Part shown: positions 23,828-33,373 of the stretch, in pieces | How the letters are laid out: every line of letters starts with the position of its first letter | Numbering within the stretch: the first letter of the stretch is position 1 | From: Tubulanus polymorphus | Lineage: Eukaryota; Nemertea; Palaeonemertea; Tubulaniformes; Tubulanidae | Assembly: GCF_964204645.1 (NCBI RefSeq) | Contig: NC_134035.1 | Coordinates: 7,442,501 to 7,502,500, forward strand | Reading direction: 5' to 3' | Length of the DNA: 60,000 nt | The notes under the pieces: model-generated | What the model was told of the DNA's origin: nothing | The model's database searches: none | The model's input: only the letters and a program-made list of their open reading frames with translations | Made by a program: the position numbers and the translations under genes

Positions 23828-23848
23828 AATTTTTTTGCTAAATAAATG
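23828..23848 (+). promoter_or_regulatory. T-tract plus TAAATG start box
   Basis: ATTTTTTTGCTAAATAAATG, with the ATG starting the 23846 gene. Confidence 0.55.
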
Positions 23849-24268
23849 GCTTCTGCAATTATAACTATTATAGGATCAGCAATTGTTAACGCTTTAGCAT
23901 TTACTGGTGGTGGTTATTTATTTAAACATATTGATAAAAATAGTTCATTAGGAGAACAAAGAAGACATAACTTAGCGTTAGAGAAATATAATAAAGCTGC
24001 AGAAGAATATAGAGAAAAGAGACAAAACTATATGGATTATATTAACAAAGAATTATATGATCAGAAGATTTCACATAGAGATTTTCAATCAGTTGATGAT
24101 GCAATGAGTTTATATAACGCTGTAACCAATAAAGAAAAATTACATCTATACAAACCTAAATTATCAGATTATTATACCCCAAGTAAAGAACAACAGAAAT
24201 ATGAAATAATATGGATTTTAGGTGGAACTGTTATTGTTATATTTGTTGCTTATAAGTTTACTAATTAG
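23846..24268 (+). CDS. Conserved Polinton two-helix membrane protein
   Basis: 140 codons. It begins with an apolar segment ending NALAFTGGGYLFKHI, followed by a helical charged middle (EQRRHNLALEKYNKAAEEY, then KRQNYMDYINKEL). A LSDYYTPS motif and a C-terminal membrane helix (IIWILGGTVIVIFVAYKF) close the protein. The NALAFTGG...RHNLA...YxPS order is a recurrent Polinton pattern I recognise; its function is not established. Both ends hydrophobic suggests a virion membrane or internal capsid protein. A partial copy lies at 36636-36910. Confidence 0.75.
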   Translation: MASAIITIIGSAIVNALAFTGGGYLFKHIDKNSSLGEQRRHNLALEKYNKAAEEYREKRQNYMDYINKELYDQKISHRDFQSVDDAMSLYNAVTNKEKLHLYKPKLSDYYTPSKEQQKYEIIWILGGTVIVIFVAYKFTN

Positions 24269-24271
24269 TAA

Positions 24272-24290
24272 TTTTTTTGTTAAATAAATG
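24272..24290 (+). promoter_or_regulatory. T-tract plus TAAATG start box
   Basis: TTTTTTTGTTAAATAAATG, the clearest form of the signal, ending in the start of the 24288 gene. Confidence 0.55.
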
Positions 24291-24722
24291 GAAGATAAAG
24301 TTGATAATATTGATATTATTCCTCATGATATAAATAAAACTAAATTAAAAACATATTTAGAAAAACAAATATTAGAATTTGAAAGTGACTTAAAAGTTAA
24401 AAAGAAAAAATATTTAAAAAGTAAAATTATATATTATTTGATTATAAGTGGTTCGGTTACAATTAGTTCTGTAATAACATTTCTAGCAATATTCAGCCCA
24501 TTAACACCTTTAGCTATATCAATTGGTGTGTTAGGATTAAGTTCAAGTGTTTTAACTGGTATAAGTTCAAAATTAAATATAAAAAGTAATAAAGAAAAAA
24601 TTAAAACTAATATAAAAGAAATTAATAAATTAAAAAATACACTAGATTATATAATAAGTTTAAATGGTCATATAACAGTTGAAGAACAAGATAAATTATT
24701 AAAAGAATTAATAAATTATTAA
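24288..24722 (+). CDS. Polinton protein with central hydrophobic hairpin
   Basis: 144 codons. Two apolar helices in the middle (IIYYLIISGSVTISSVITFL and PLTPLAISIGVLGLSSSVLT) are flanked by lysine-rich coiled-coil-like ends. The shape is that of a membrane hairpin protein. It has no enzyme motif and I do not know its role. Interrupted copies are present twice in element 2 (36929-38358 and, inverted, near 42930-43305), so it is a standard gene of this family. Confidence 0.65.
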   Translation: MEDKVDNIDIIPHDINKTKLKTYLEKQILEFESDLKVKKKKYLKSKIIYYLIISGSVTISSVITFLAIFSPLTPLAISIGVLGLSSSVLTGISSKLNIKSNKEKIKTNIKEINKLKNTLDYIISLNGHITVEEQDKLLKELINY

Positions 24723-24741
24723 TTTTTTAATTATATAAATG
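24722..24741 (+). promoter_or_regulatory. T-tract plus TAAATG start box
   Basis: AATTTTTTAATTATATAAATG immediately after the previous stop; its ATG starts the 24739 gene. Confidence 0.5.
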
Positions 24742-26127
24742 GTAGATAGTTTTCCAAAAGCTTTCCAATATAATAAATCAATTAAATATAATATTCCAGC
24801 AATAGATTTTAATAAAGATATTACATATAGAAATGAAGTTTTAGATTCATTAATTGATTTATATATTTATGTTACTGAAACTAATAATTTTAATGCAAAG
24901 ATGGAAAATATATTTCATGTATATTTAATTAATTTTAAAAAATTGAAAGATGAAAAACAATGGTTATTAAAATCTAATATGAAGTATTGGCAGAATCAAT
25001 TAAATTTTGCTGTTTATTGTGCAACAACAGGATGTGGAATTAGTTGGAATGATCATTTGAATAATTCTAAATATAAACTAATTCAAAGTTTATTTAGATT
25101 TCATACATACTTTCAAATCAGAATAATATTAAATGAATTAGAGTGTGCTTTACCAGGATCTAGGTATTTCAAAGAATTAGATAATAATATTAATTTATCA
25201 AAGTTTTATAAAATTTGCAATGAATTTAATATAGATATAAATAATTCTGATTTTAGAATAAAAATTGGAACAATAAGATCACTTCCATGCCCTAGAAAGA
25301 TTGCAGAATATTGTGCACTTCCCATACCATCTAATAGCTTTTATAATATCTATAATAAAAAATTAGGTTATGGTAAAATAGAAACAAAGGATTTAGAAAC
25401 ATTAAATTTCAATAAATTACCAAAATTTTATGATAATTTAAAACAAGAAAACAATAATGGTTGGGTTTATTTTATTTTAGAAAATAGTGAAGGTTTTACT
25501 AAATCAGGTATAGAAAGAATAAATCAATCTATTAGAACTTATTTGATTTGTATTCTAGGATCACAAGTTGAAACAAGATCACCAATAATTGGAAATTTGA
25601 ATACATCATTCGATACACAAAAACAATTTAAAGTTTTATTTGAAGATTCAATTCATAATGATAAAAATAGATCGATTCCAGAAAACATTATAAGATATCA
25701 AAATTATTTAGATAAATCTCATGTAAGACTAAATTATTGTATAGGCCCTAATCTATTAATTATTTCTAATGATTTAGTATTGAAGATGGGAAATATAATT
25801 GGTTATAATAATCTAATTAAAACTGCAACAATAAATAATTCATTTGGGTTAAATGATATAAATAAAAAGATTATTACTGCTCCAAAATTAATGGAAGGTG
25901 AAAAAAATAAAAAACATATTCAATCAACAGAAACTAAAACTAAGAATATTAAATTAAATAATGATTCTAAAATAAAAGATTACAATACATCAGAAGATAT
26001 AAAAACTGATAAAATTTAACATGATATAATTAAACTAAATGATGATAATAAATCCCATGAAAATACTAAATTAGCTATAACTTGTATAGGAATTGTAATC
26101 GGAGGAATATTATATTTTAAATTTTAA
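24739..26127 (+). pseudogene. Conserved Polinton structural protein, cut by a late TAA
   Basis: 426 codons to a TAA at 26017-26019. The same frame continues for 35 more codons and ends with an apolar tail (LAITCIGIVIGGILYF) at 26125-26127, so the stop removes a C-terminal membrane anchor. Signatures seen are LNFAVYCATTGCGISW (~90), FRFHTYFQIRIIL (~118), ALPGSRYF (~135) and TKSGIERINQSI...ILGSQ (~258-275). This large family is specific to Polintons in my experience and has no settled function; a virion role is likely. The truncated product may still fold. Fragments in element 2 lie at 38374-38605 and 42202-42708. Confidence 0.75.
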
Positions 26128-26146
26128 TTTTTTTATTATGTAAATG
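26126..26146 (+). promoter_or_regulatory. T-tract plus TAAATG start box
   Basis: AATTTTTTTATTATGTAAATG; the ATG starts the 26144 gene. Confidence 0.5.
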
Positions 26147-27852
26147 GATGTAGAAGGTGGAGAAGATTATGAAATGGGAGAAATGGGAAATAATAATGAA
26201 GGATATATTGATGATGATTATAATGATGCAGGTGCTAATATTGATAATGATGATGAATCATCATATAATACTAATTTAGGTGAAGATGATGATTATGATG
26301 ATGATTATGATGATGATCCCGAATTACGTGAAAAATTAAATAAATATTTAGAAGCTCCTGAAAGGGGTAGAATTTCAACTAGAAGAGAAAGAAAAGAATT
26401 TATGGAACTATTAGAAAAACAACAAGAAAAATATCCTGATAAACCTATGGAATTATATAAAATGAAATCTAGAGTAACAGATACAATTGTTAACGAACTA
26501 TTACCAAAAGTTGTAATAGATGAAATTGATACTGAAGGTGTTGTAGAACAAATTTTTAAAGATGACCCATATTTCACAAATAATTTAGAATTTAAAAATG
26601 ATGCAAGGTATTATAATCTTGAATTAAATAGGAATACTGTATCAATTCAATTATCTAGAATGGGTCAAGAAAATATTTTTGAACCTGGAATGCGAGCAAC
26701 ATCTACAATTGAAGGTTCAAAAGGTGGTAGAGAATTTCTCAGAATTATATGGAATGCACTCGATAGAATAAATGAAAAAGAACCAATTCCTAATATTGAT
26801 ATAAACAAATATTCACCATTTAAAAATCCAAATCCAAATCCTACTGATTTTGATCCAGAAATGGAAGAGAATAGAAATCGATTAGATAGATTAAGATCTT
26901 CAACACCCGAAACATCGAGAAGAGACACTCAACAAATTGATAATGATTCAAGTAAATTACAATTAGAAAATTAAATTGATAGATTAAGAGATTCAGAAGA
27001 AGAAATGAATAGTACTGGAATAAATCGACTGCAATATTTACTAGAAAAAGGATTATTTGATTTAACTGATGATGAATTAGAAGCATTTCCTGAACAAACA
27101 CGTAGAGAAATTAAAGGTACGCAAGAATCAGCTGATAAAATTGCGCATGATAAAAGTATAAGAGATTTTAAAATTAGAACTTTAGAAAAAGAATTAACTG
27201 ATAAAAATAAAGAAATAGAACAATTAAAATTAGATAGAGATAATAAAGTTATTGAAGAAATTGAATTTAAAAAAAGAAATGCATATTTAGAAAAAGAAAA
27301 AGATGATTTAGAATATAACATAGAATTACAAAAAGAAGAAATTAAATCATTATTAAAATCATATGATTATAATATTAATAGATTTTTAAAAGTTATTTTT
27401 AAAGATTTGTTGATAAAACCAAATTCTGAAATATCATTAAAAGACAGAATAAAGTTATTATTTAAGTTAGAAGGAATAACAATTCTTTCAATTCTAACAG
27501 CTGTAACTATGTTATTTACAACATGTTATTTACAACAATTGGTTTAGCAATATCAAATGCTTTGAAATCTACTCCTACTCCAAATAAACCGGATAAACCC
27601 CCGAATGATAATAATTCTATACAAGATAAAGTTAAAGATGGTTTAAAGAAATTAGCAAAATATTTATGGGAACTATCAAAGAAATCTGCTGCAGCACTAC
27701 CAGGAGTTATTGCTTCAATTGTTGGTTTTATATTGAAATCTGCAGGAAACATTATTAACTTTGCTGCTGAACATATTATTTTATTTTTAATTACGGTTGT
27801 AAGTGCTATTATTTTTGGTTTAGTAAATATGATATCAAAAAATATCAAGTAA
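26144..27852 (+). pseudogene. Acidic/coiled-coil Polinton protein with hydrophobic tail, doubly broken
   Basis: Three pieces make one ancestral gene. Piece one (26144-26974) starts with a Glu/Asp-rich region and ends at a TAA. Piece two (27005-27547) lies in the same frame and holds a long charged coiled coil. Piece three (27523-27852) has a Pro-rich linker, a KSAAALPGVIASIVGFIL segment and a final membrane helix. The frame change between two and three is explained by a tandem duplication of ATGTTATTTACAAC at 27509-27522 and 27523-27536 (14 bp, not a multiple of three). The ALPGxI...I block is common in a Polinton virion protein family. Function unknown. Confidence 0.7.
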
Positions 27853-27879
27853 ACCATGATATCAAAAAATAAATAATTA

Positions 27880-27900
27880 ATTTTTTTTGTTAAATAAATG
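27880..27900 (+). promoter_or_regulatory. T-tract plus TAAATG start box of the major capsid gene
   Basis: TTTTTTTTGTTAAATAAATG, nearly identical to the box at 24272-24290, ends in the MCP start codon. Confidence 0.6.
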
Positions 27901-29145
27901 AGTGGGAGTTATATAAGTCCTTCGAAGATTTCTAGAATATCTAACGCTATTAAAGCAGAAAGATCACATCATATAATTACTCATAACCCTTCAAATATTA
28001 ATCCCGATGAAACTTTATACGTTAGAATTCCGAGATTAACACAAAATACTTTTTATGTTCCAAACAGTATTTATTTATCAGCTGATATAAAAGTAATCGG
28101 TAATAATAATAATTATGTTGTTGATAATGTTGGAAGATATTTGATTAAAAAGTTAACAATAAAGATTGGTCCAGAAACAGTTTTCTCATTAGATGATTAT
28201 AATTTATTTATGCATTATAAAGATTTATGGTTAACTAAAGAAAATAGAAATAATATGATATTTCAGGGTATTCAATCAGAAAACCAAAATAAATTAAGAT
28301 CAGAAGCTAATAGCGCAATATTAACTAATGATGTAGATAAATTGATAAAAAGTATATATGGAAGCAAATATAAAATTCCATTAGACTTTGAATTGATAAA
28401 TAATAATGCACCTTTATATAAATACGCAATTCAAGAAGATATTATATTTGAGATAACATTTGCTCCTGTTAATGAAATTGTATTATCTAGCGTTAATAAA
28501 GATATGAGTAATAAATTATCGAATATATGTTTAGAATATGATACAGTAACTGATGAAAATATTTCAAGTATAATTCAAACTCAATACAATCAAGGATTTT
28601 CATTATTATATGATTATATTGATAAATTTAAAACTGTAACTATTAATGCAAATGATGAAATAATTAATGAGAATATTAACTTCCCTAGAAGATCTATTAA
28701 AGGTATATTAATATTTTTTACCATTGGAACGTATACTAATGGTGCAATAAATGTTGACAATTATTATAATCCTGAAATAACAAAAGTAGAAATAACTATC
28801 GAAGGAATAGCGAATAAAATATTTTGTCAAGGAATGAGAATGATTGATCAATGGGTAGAAATTAAAAAACATTTTATGAATGAAAAAATAAAATCATTTG
28901 AAAATTGTAACATTAATCAAATTGATTATTATACCGGTAATAAATATGCATTATGGTTAGATTTTAGAACAACTGAAGATAATTCATTACATGGTTCTGG
29001 GAAAAAACTACAAAATACAAAAGATGGAATACAATTATTCATAACAAAGAAAAAGGGAATCAAAAATTTTAAAATGCACATTTATATTATATCTGACGCG
29101 CAATTAAATATTGTAAATTCTCAATTAGATAGTGTTATGTATTAA
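27898..29145 (+). CDS. Major capsid protein (hexon-like, double jelly roll)
   Basis: 415 codons, intact. The pattern RIPRLTQNTFYVPNSIYLSA, DNVGRYLIKKLTIKIG, YKDLWLT, IPLDFEL, NICLEYDTVT, NFPRRSIKGILIFF and ITKVEITIEG follows the conserved strand order of Polinton major capsid proteins, which form pseudo-hexagonal trimers of two jelly rolls. This is the main shell protein of the predicted icosahedral particle. It starts at a strong T-tract/TAAATG box and is followed by the zinc-finger gene. It is the best-preserved long gene of the element. Presence with ATPase and penton means the element is, or recently was, virus-like. Confidence 0.9.
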   Translation: MSGSYISPSKISRISNAIKAERSHHIITHNPSNINPDETLYVRIPRLTQNTFYVPNSIYLSADIKVIGNNNNYVVDNVGRYLIKKLTIKIGPETVFSLDDYNLFMHYKDLWLTKENRNNMIFQGIQSENQNKLRSEANSAILTNDVDKLIKSIYGSKYKIPLDFELINNNAPLYKYAIQEDIIFEITFAPVNEIVLSSVNKDMSNKLSNICLEYDTVTDENISSIIQTQYNQGFSLLYDYIDKFKTVTINANDEIINENINFPRRSIKGILIFFTIGTYTNGAINVDNYYNPEITKVEITIEGIANKIFCQGMRMIDQWVEIKKHFMNEKIKSFENCNINQIDYYTGNKYALWLDFRTTEDNSLHGSGKKLQNTKDGIQLFITKKKGIKNFKMHIYIISDAQLNIVNSQLDSVMY

Positions 29146-29177
29146 AATTTTAACTTTAATAAAAATATATATAATAA

Positions 29178-30233
29178 ATGGAAGGTGGAATATATGAAAT
29201 ACAATCTCCAAGTGAAATGATATCAGATATATATTATATATTACCTTATGATGAATACAGTAAGTATTTTGGAGATTACTTTAATCAATTCAAATATAGA
29301 ATAAGTAAAATAGATAAGAATATTGAAACAAAAATAGAAGATAATATTGAACCTAAAATAGAAGATAAGAATGATATTGAATATAAAATAGAAGATGATA
29401 TTGAATCTAAAATAGAAGATAATGTTATACCTTCTACATCGAATGATGATAAGATTGAAACAAAAATAGAATATAATATTGAACCTAAAATAGAAAAATC
29501 AAATGTTCAACCAAAAGATAACATCAGATGTATGTATTGTGAAGAAGATTTTGATAATTACAATGATTATTTATTACACATCAAAAAAGATGAACATATT
29601 TTACAATTAGTAAAAACATATGCCAATATATATAAAGATAAATGCAAAGAGGATCAGAATTATTGTGCCTTCTGTAATGAATGTATAACAAAGGCTAATT
29701 GGGCAAAACATTATAAATTAAAAACAAAAGGTGGAAATGATTCAGCCCATGCAATACAAGTATTTAAATCTTGGTGTGAAAAATGTAAAGAATATGTAAT
29801 ATATGATAAACAATTGAATCATAAATACTCAATTAAACATATTGGTACAGATAATGTAATAGAAAATCCAACAGTTATAAATCCAAAATTTAATAATAAG
29901 AATATATTAGATTATCGGTGGTATAGAAAAACATTTATAGATTATTTCTTGAGTAATGATATAGTTACCATATTGAAAAAGTTAGATAACTTTAAACCAA
30001 ATGTAACTTATGCAATGAACTTATTTGAACTTAAATATGATGATTTTAGAGAATTTTTAAATAAACATCCATCTAAAACTGAAATCGAAAATTATATTCC
30101 AAAAATATTTTCAAGAGAAACATTTAGGAAATATAAACTCGAGAATTATTTAGGAATTATACCAAAGAAAATGCAAAGGGATATATATTTAGAATACAAT
30201 AAGCTTAAAGAAAAATATGAAAATGAAAATTAA
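29178..30233 (+). CDS. Zinc-finger protein with IEDxIE repeats, unknown role
   Basis: 351 codons. Residues ~48-110 are imperfect repeats of a unit like IETKIEDNIEPK, highly charged. Then come Cys/His clusters: CMYCEEDFDNYNDYLLHIKK (C2H2-like), CAFCNECITKANWAKHYKLK and WCEKCKEYVIYDKQLNHKY. The fingers resemble those at the N-terminus of the element's polymerase, so a shared DNA-binding role is plausible. The C-terminal third is helical. It is the last rightward gene and ends at the convergent repeat region. Its start has AATAAAAATATATATAATAAATG rather than a long T-tract. Function not established. Confidence 0.65.
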   Translation: MEGGIYEIQSPSEMISDIYYILPYDEYSKYFGDYFNQFKYRISKIDKNIETKIEDNIEPKIEDKNDIEYKIEDDIESKIEDNVIPSTSNDDKIETKIEYNIEPKIEKSNVQPKDNIRCMYCEEDFDNYNDYLLHIKKDEHILQLVKTYANIYKDKCKEDQNYCAFCNECITKANWAKHYKLKTKGGNDSAHAIQVFKSWCEKCKEYVIYDKQLNHKYSIKHIGTDNVIENPTVINPKFNNKNILDYRWYRKTFIDYFLSNDIVTILKKLDNFKPNVTYAMNLFELKYDDFREFLNKHPSKTEIENYIPKIFSRETFRKYKLENYLGIIPKKMQRDIYLEYNKLKEKYENEN

Positions 30234-30237
30234 AAAG

Positions 30238-30617
30238 ATTATAGAATTCACTGTATATTGATGGATGAATGGATGAGTTGGATGAGTTGGAAGAATTGGA
30301 TGAGTGGAAGAGTGGATGAGTATAATAATATATATATTTTACTTTTTAACACATAAATTGGAAGAATAGTATGAGTATAAATATAATATTTTTATTCTTT
30401 ATTAAATTTAACACAATATATATATATATTATTAAAATAATATTTAAATATAGTATAAAATTGATAAAATAACTTCAAATCAAACTCTTACTGTTTTAAA
30501 AATAAAAAACATATGTAAATTATATATTATTACACTCATCCATTCATCCACTCATCCAATTCATCCAATTCATCCAATTCATCCACTCATCCATTAGTAT
30601 ACAGTGAATTCTATAAT
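30238..30617. repeat. Convergent-gene region with inverted minisatellite arms
   Basis: Left arm 30238-30320 begins TATAGAATTCACTGTATA and continues with GGATGAGT/TGGATGAGTT units. Right arm 30535-30617 is built from the complementary ATCCACTCATCC/AATTCATCC units and ends TATACAGTGAATTCTATA. The arms can pair around a ~215-bp AT-rich centre. The site lies exactly between the last rightward and last leftward gene. A bidirectional transcript end is the simplest reading; a replication role is possible. Confidence 0.8.
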
Positions 30618-30633
30618 ATTTTGAATTAGGATT

Positions 30634-31248
30634 TTATTTTATAAATTTATATTCATATGGAAATTGTAATCTCATAAGTAATTTGGAACCTTTATTATTC
30701 TTTAATTTATTCATATATTCATCATGTAATTCAGTAGGTATAATTTGATTTTCTTCCAATGATTGTTGCATAGATTTTTTATCTTTGTTATAAAATAAAA
30801 CTAGAAATCTTATATTCTCTCTAAAGTCTTTCACAATTGAATTATATTTCTGATTTAAAACCCAAGTTGTTATCCCAAAATGTCTCCCAGAGAAAGCTAA
30901 ATAACATAACTCACTTTCTCTAACTTTTGAATCATGTAAATTTGCGCAATCATCGATAATAAATAATGTATTAGATCCTTTATAAATATCTAATGCAATT
31001 TTTATACAATTATCTAAATTATCTTTCACTGTTTTAGAATTTAATATAATAAACTTTTTATCTTTAAAAACTATATCTCTATTGTACGTTTCATTCATTT
31101 CATAAGTTGGGCAGAATAATATTATATTATCAAAATGATTCTGATAAATAGTTTCTAATAAATCTAATATGAAGTGTGTTTTACCACAATTTGTAACTCC
31201 AGTTATTAACATATTATGTGGTTCAAATATAAATAAATCTTTATTCAT
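30634..31248 (-). CDS. A32-type genome packaging ATPase
   Basis: 204 codons, intact. Walker A GVTNCGKT lies at residues 17-24 and Walker B TLFIIDDC near 94-101. An IILFCPTYE strand and a LNQKYNSI motif match the FtsK/HerA-like packaging ATPases of Polintons, adenovirus-like elements and NCLDVs. It would drive DNA into the capsid. The start ATAAATG overlaps the integrase stop by 8 bp, so the two are read as a unit. The gene ends close to the convergent repeat region. Confidence 0.9.
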   Translation of the reverse strand: MNKDLFIFEPHNMLITGVTNCGKTHFILDLLETIYQNHFDNIILFCPTYEMNETYNRDIVFKDKKFIILNSKTVKDNLDNCIKIALDIYKGSNTLFIIDDCANLHDSKVRESELCYLAFSGRHFGITTWVLNQKYNSIVKDFRENIRFLVLFYNKDKKSMQQSLEENQIIPTELHDEYMNKLKNNKGSKLLMRLQFPYEYKFIK

Positions 31249-32352
31249 TTATTCTTTTAATTTTACTAGATAAAATCCATTCATTAAATTTATCATCGTA
31301 TCCTTTATATTTCACCAAAGAATACTTTTTTCCTTTAAGAGTTTTAGTTTTCAATACCTTTTCTATTTTGTATTCTATTTCATCTGGATTTGGTACTAAT
31401 GCTAATTCTTGTTCATAAAAATAACCTAATATTTCTTCATCTTTTAAATCAAACAATTTATAAACAAATGGTTTAGTTAATATTATCTTTTTAATTTTAA
31501 ATATTTCTTCAGTAAAATTAGGGGTATAACCTTTATAAAATGTTTTTCGATATTTAGAAATTCTAACATGTTGTCCTATTTTAAATTTAGGTTCTCCGAA
31601 ATCATGTGTAACAAACGCACCATATAAATTATTCCAAACTCTTCTGAATTTTCTTCTTGTCTAGCTTGTATAGGTTTCATATTTATAGAACTATGTTTAG
31701 AATTATTATAACCTTTAACTAAATCATCTAACACATCGATATATTTATATGTTTCATTAGCGGTGAAATATTTCCACATTCTAGTTTTCAATGTTTTATT
31801 AAATCTTTCTATAACAGATGCTTTTTTATCTGAATGTGTTGAAAAATATTCTACATCGTTATCAGTTAATAGTTTTTTAAAATGTTTGTTATAAAATTCT
31901 TTACCTTCATCAAATTGTATTTTATCTGGGATAGCTTCTTTAAATATTAATTTGAAAGAATTTGTAACTTCTATACCGGTTTTATTTTTAATCGGGATAC
32001 TCCATGCGTATCTACTGAATATATCTATAACATTTAGTATCCAAAAATATCCTTTGTTATATTCTTCTAAGTTTTTCATATCAATTAAATCAGCTTGCCA
32101 TTGTTGGTCAATATATGAAACCATTACTTTTCTTGTTAAATATTTTTTATCCATTTTCTTGTGGATTTGATATGTTGGTTGATTTTGTAACCATGATTTT
32201 AATTCACTATATTTTATATCACCGTGTGGGTGCCGTACGGCACCATTGCTATTATCAGATTTAATTTTATCCCATAATTCCGAAACACTTGAATATGAAA
32301 CTTCACTTTCTGGGTTATAATATAAATCTCTTAAATATTGTTCTTTTTTCAT
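31241..32352 (-). pseudogene. int: Retrovirus-like integrase with C-terminal chromodomain, frameshifted
   Basis: The main frame (32352 to 31576) has the rve core: WQADLIDM (D88), IQFDEGKEF (D148) and SVIERFNKT (E182), then the YNNSKHSSINMKP motif. Near 31610-31630 the frame changes by one base. The other frame then gives a KFKIGQHVRISKYR domain typical of Polinton integrases and, nearest 31241, a chromodomain with YKIEKVLK, YSLVKYKGY and FNEWI. In known Polintons this enzyme makes the 6-bp staggered insertion seen here. A 9-codon GAVRHPHG-type insertion sits at residues ~37-45 (see 32220-32246). The chromodomain may steer insertion to particular chromatin. Confidence 0.9.
32220..32246 (-). 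repeat. 27-bp GC-rich in-frame insert, copy 1 (in integrase)
   Basis: Nine codons long, it shares all but one base with 32592-32618 and has a GGTGCCGTACGGCACC palindrome at its core. It sits in a loop between the N-terminal and catalytic parts of integrase in an otherwise very AT-rich element. Confidence 0.85.
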
Positions 32353-32358
32353 TCTATT

Positions 32359-32757
32359 TTAATCCATTAATAATAATTTAGATTTAGTTTCAATGACTTT
32401 ATGATTTGACTTATTTTCTGGTATAATATGTTTCCGATTGTCATCGGAATCATCTTTATCATCAGATTTGAATTTTGATTTATATATTACACCGGATAAT
32501 ATAATAACTGTTACTAATCCAATTGTAATATATAATTTATAATTACTTCCAGCATTAGAAGAATTAGATGGATTATTATTTGAATCAATACCACCGTGTG
32601 GGTGCTGTACGGCACCATCAGATAAAGTCTGTGATTCATTTATATCAGTTAATTTCTTTTTCTTAGCTTTTTTTAATTCTGATGATCTTTTACCTAATTC
32701 TCTTGCCCATTTAATTTGTTTCTCGGATCTAGCCTTTTTCTTAACTCCATCACTCAT
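32359..32757 (-). CDS. Basic single-pass membrane protein of the Polinton
   Basis: 132 codons. The first ~40 residues are strongly basic (KKKARSEKQIKWARELGKRS, then KKAKKKKLT), resembling DNA-binding tails. A low-complexity Asn/Ser linker follows, then one membrane helix (LYITIGLVTVIILSGVIY) and an acidic/Lys-rich tail. It carries the second copy of the 9-codon insert at residues ~47-55. It overlaps the upstream gene's stop by 8 bp through its TAAATG start. A virion core-to-membrane linker is conceivable; this is inference and the family is not recognised. Confidence 0.6.
   Translation of the reverse strand: MSDGVKKKARSEKQIKWARELGKRSSELKKAKKKKLTDINESQTLSDGAVQHPHGGIDSNNNPSNSSNAGSNYKLYITIGLVTVIILSGVIYKSKFKSDDKDDSDDNRKHIIPENKSNHKVIETKSKLLLMD
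32592..32618 (-). repeat. 27-bp GC-rich in-frame insert, copy 2 (in 132-aa protein)
   Basis: One base differs from the copy at 32220-32246 and it is read in the same codon phase, giving GAVQHPHG. Confidence 0.85.
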
Positions 32758-33352
32758 TTATTTTAGTTAATTTTTGTTCTGATTCATTTTCTGTTTCGAC
32801 GTTTTGTTGTAGTATATCTGTTTCGTTCTTACCTGATTTATATTCCATAGGTTTGATGTTCGAAAATGTTATGACACCAGTAGAAATCAACGTCATAACC
32901 GATCCTAATTGGAATGAAGCATATCCAACCCATTTTTGTAATTCAGTCATAACTAAATAGTCATTTTTCAAATCATTATATAATTTATTTTCATCATCAA
33001 TTGGTATTAACTGGTTACATAACTTAGAATAACATTTGACAATACCATCACTTATAGAGTCGTTTATTCTAGCTAATCTTGCCTCTTCATAAATCTTAAA
33101 ATATTTTATTACTTTATCGGGTTTCATAGAGTCTAGTTCTTGAAAAGTTATTATTTTTCCTAAGAAGTCCTTAGATTTCCCGCCAGCAATTAATAATTCA
33201 AGATGATGCTTACAATATAAATAGTATTCATAATCTATATTGTTATTAACTTGAATAGAATTAGAAACAACTGTATCTTTATTATCACTAATGCCTAAAT
33301 CATCTAATGTTTTTTCAATATCAATACTATTCTTATTAGATTTCTTTGACAT
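32750..33352 (-). CDS. Polinton protein of unknown function with C-terminal hydrophobic segment
   Basis: 200 codons. Visible blocks: a charged N-terminus, YYLYCKHHLELLIAGGKSKD, ITFQELDSMKPDKVIKYFKI, LIPIDDENKLYNDLKNDYLV, and an apolar stretch (YASFQLGSVMTLISTGVITF) before a polar tail. The ELDxMxPxxVxKYxKIYE and IDDExKLxxDLxxDYL blocks look conserved in Polintons I recall, but no activity is known. Start lies at TTTTTTTCTCTAATATAAATG (reading the minus strand), a full T-tract box. It overlaps the next gene by 8 bp. Confidence 0.6.
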   Translation of the reverse strand: MSKKSNKNSIDIEKTLDDLGISDNKDTVVSNSIQVNNNIDYEYYLYCKHHLELLIAGGKSKDFLGKIITFQELDSMKPDKVIKYFKIYEEARLARINDSISDGIVKCYSKLCNQLIPIDDENKLYNDLKNDYLVMTELQKWVGYASFQLGSVMTLISTGVITFSNIKPMEYKSGKNETDILQQNVETENESEQKLTKINE

Positions 33353-33373
33353 TTATATTAGAGAAAAAAAGCA
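33350..33373 (-). promoter_or_regulatory. Minus-strand T-tract plus TAAATG start box
   Basis: Reading the minus strand: T7, CTCTAA and TATAAATG ending in the start of the 200-aa gene. It shows the signal is used on both strands. Confidence 0.5.

Noticed and set aside
23258-27547. Alternative genetic code with TAA as sense codon
   Set aside because: Intact genes of the same element (MCP, ATPase, 22123, 22482) end in TAA right before the next gene or start box.
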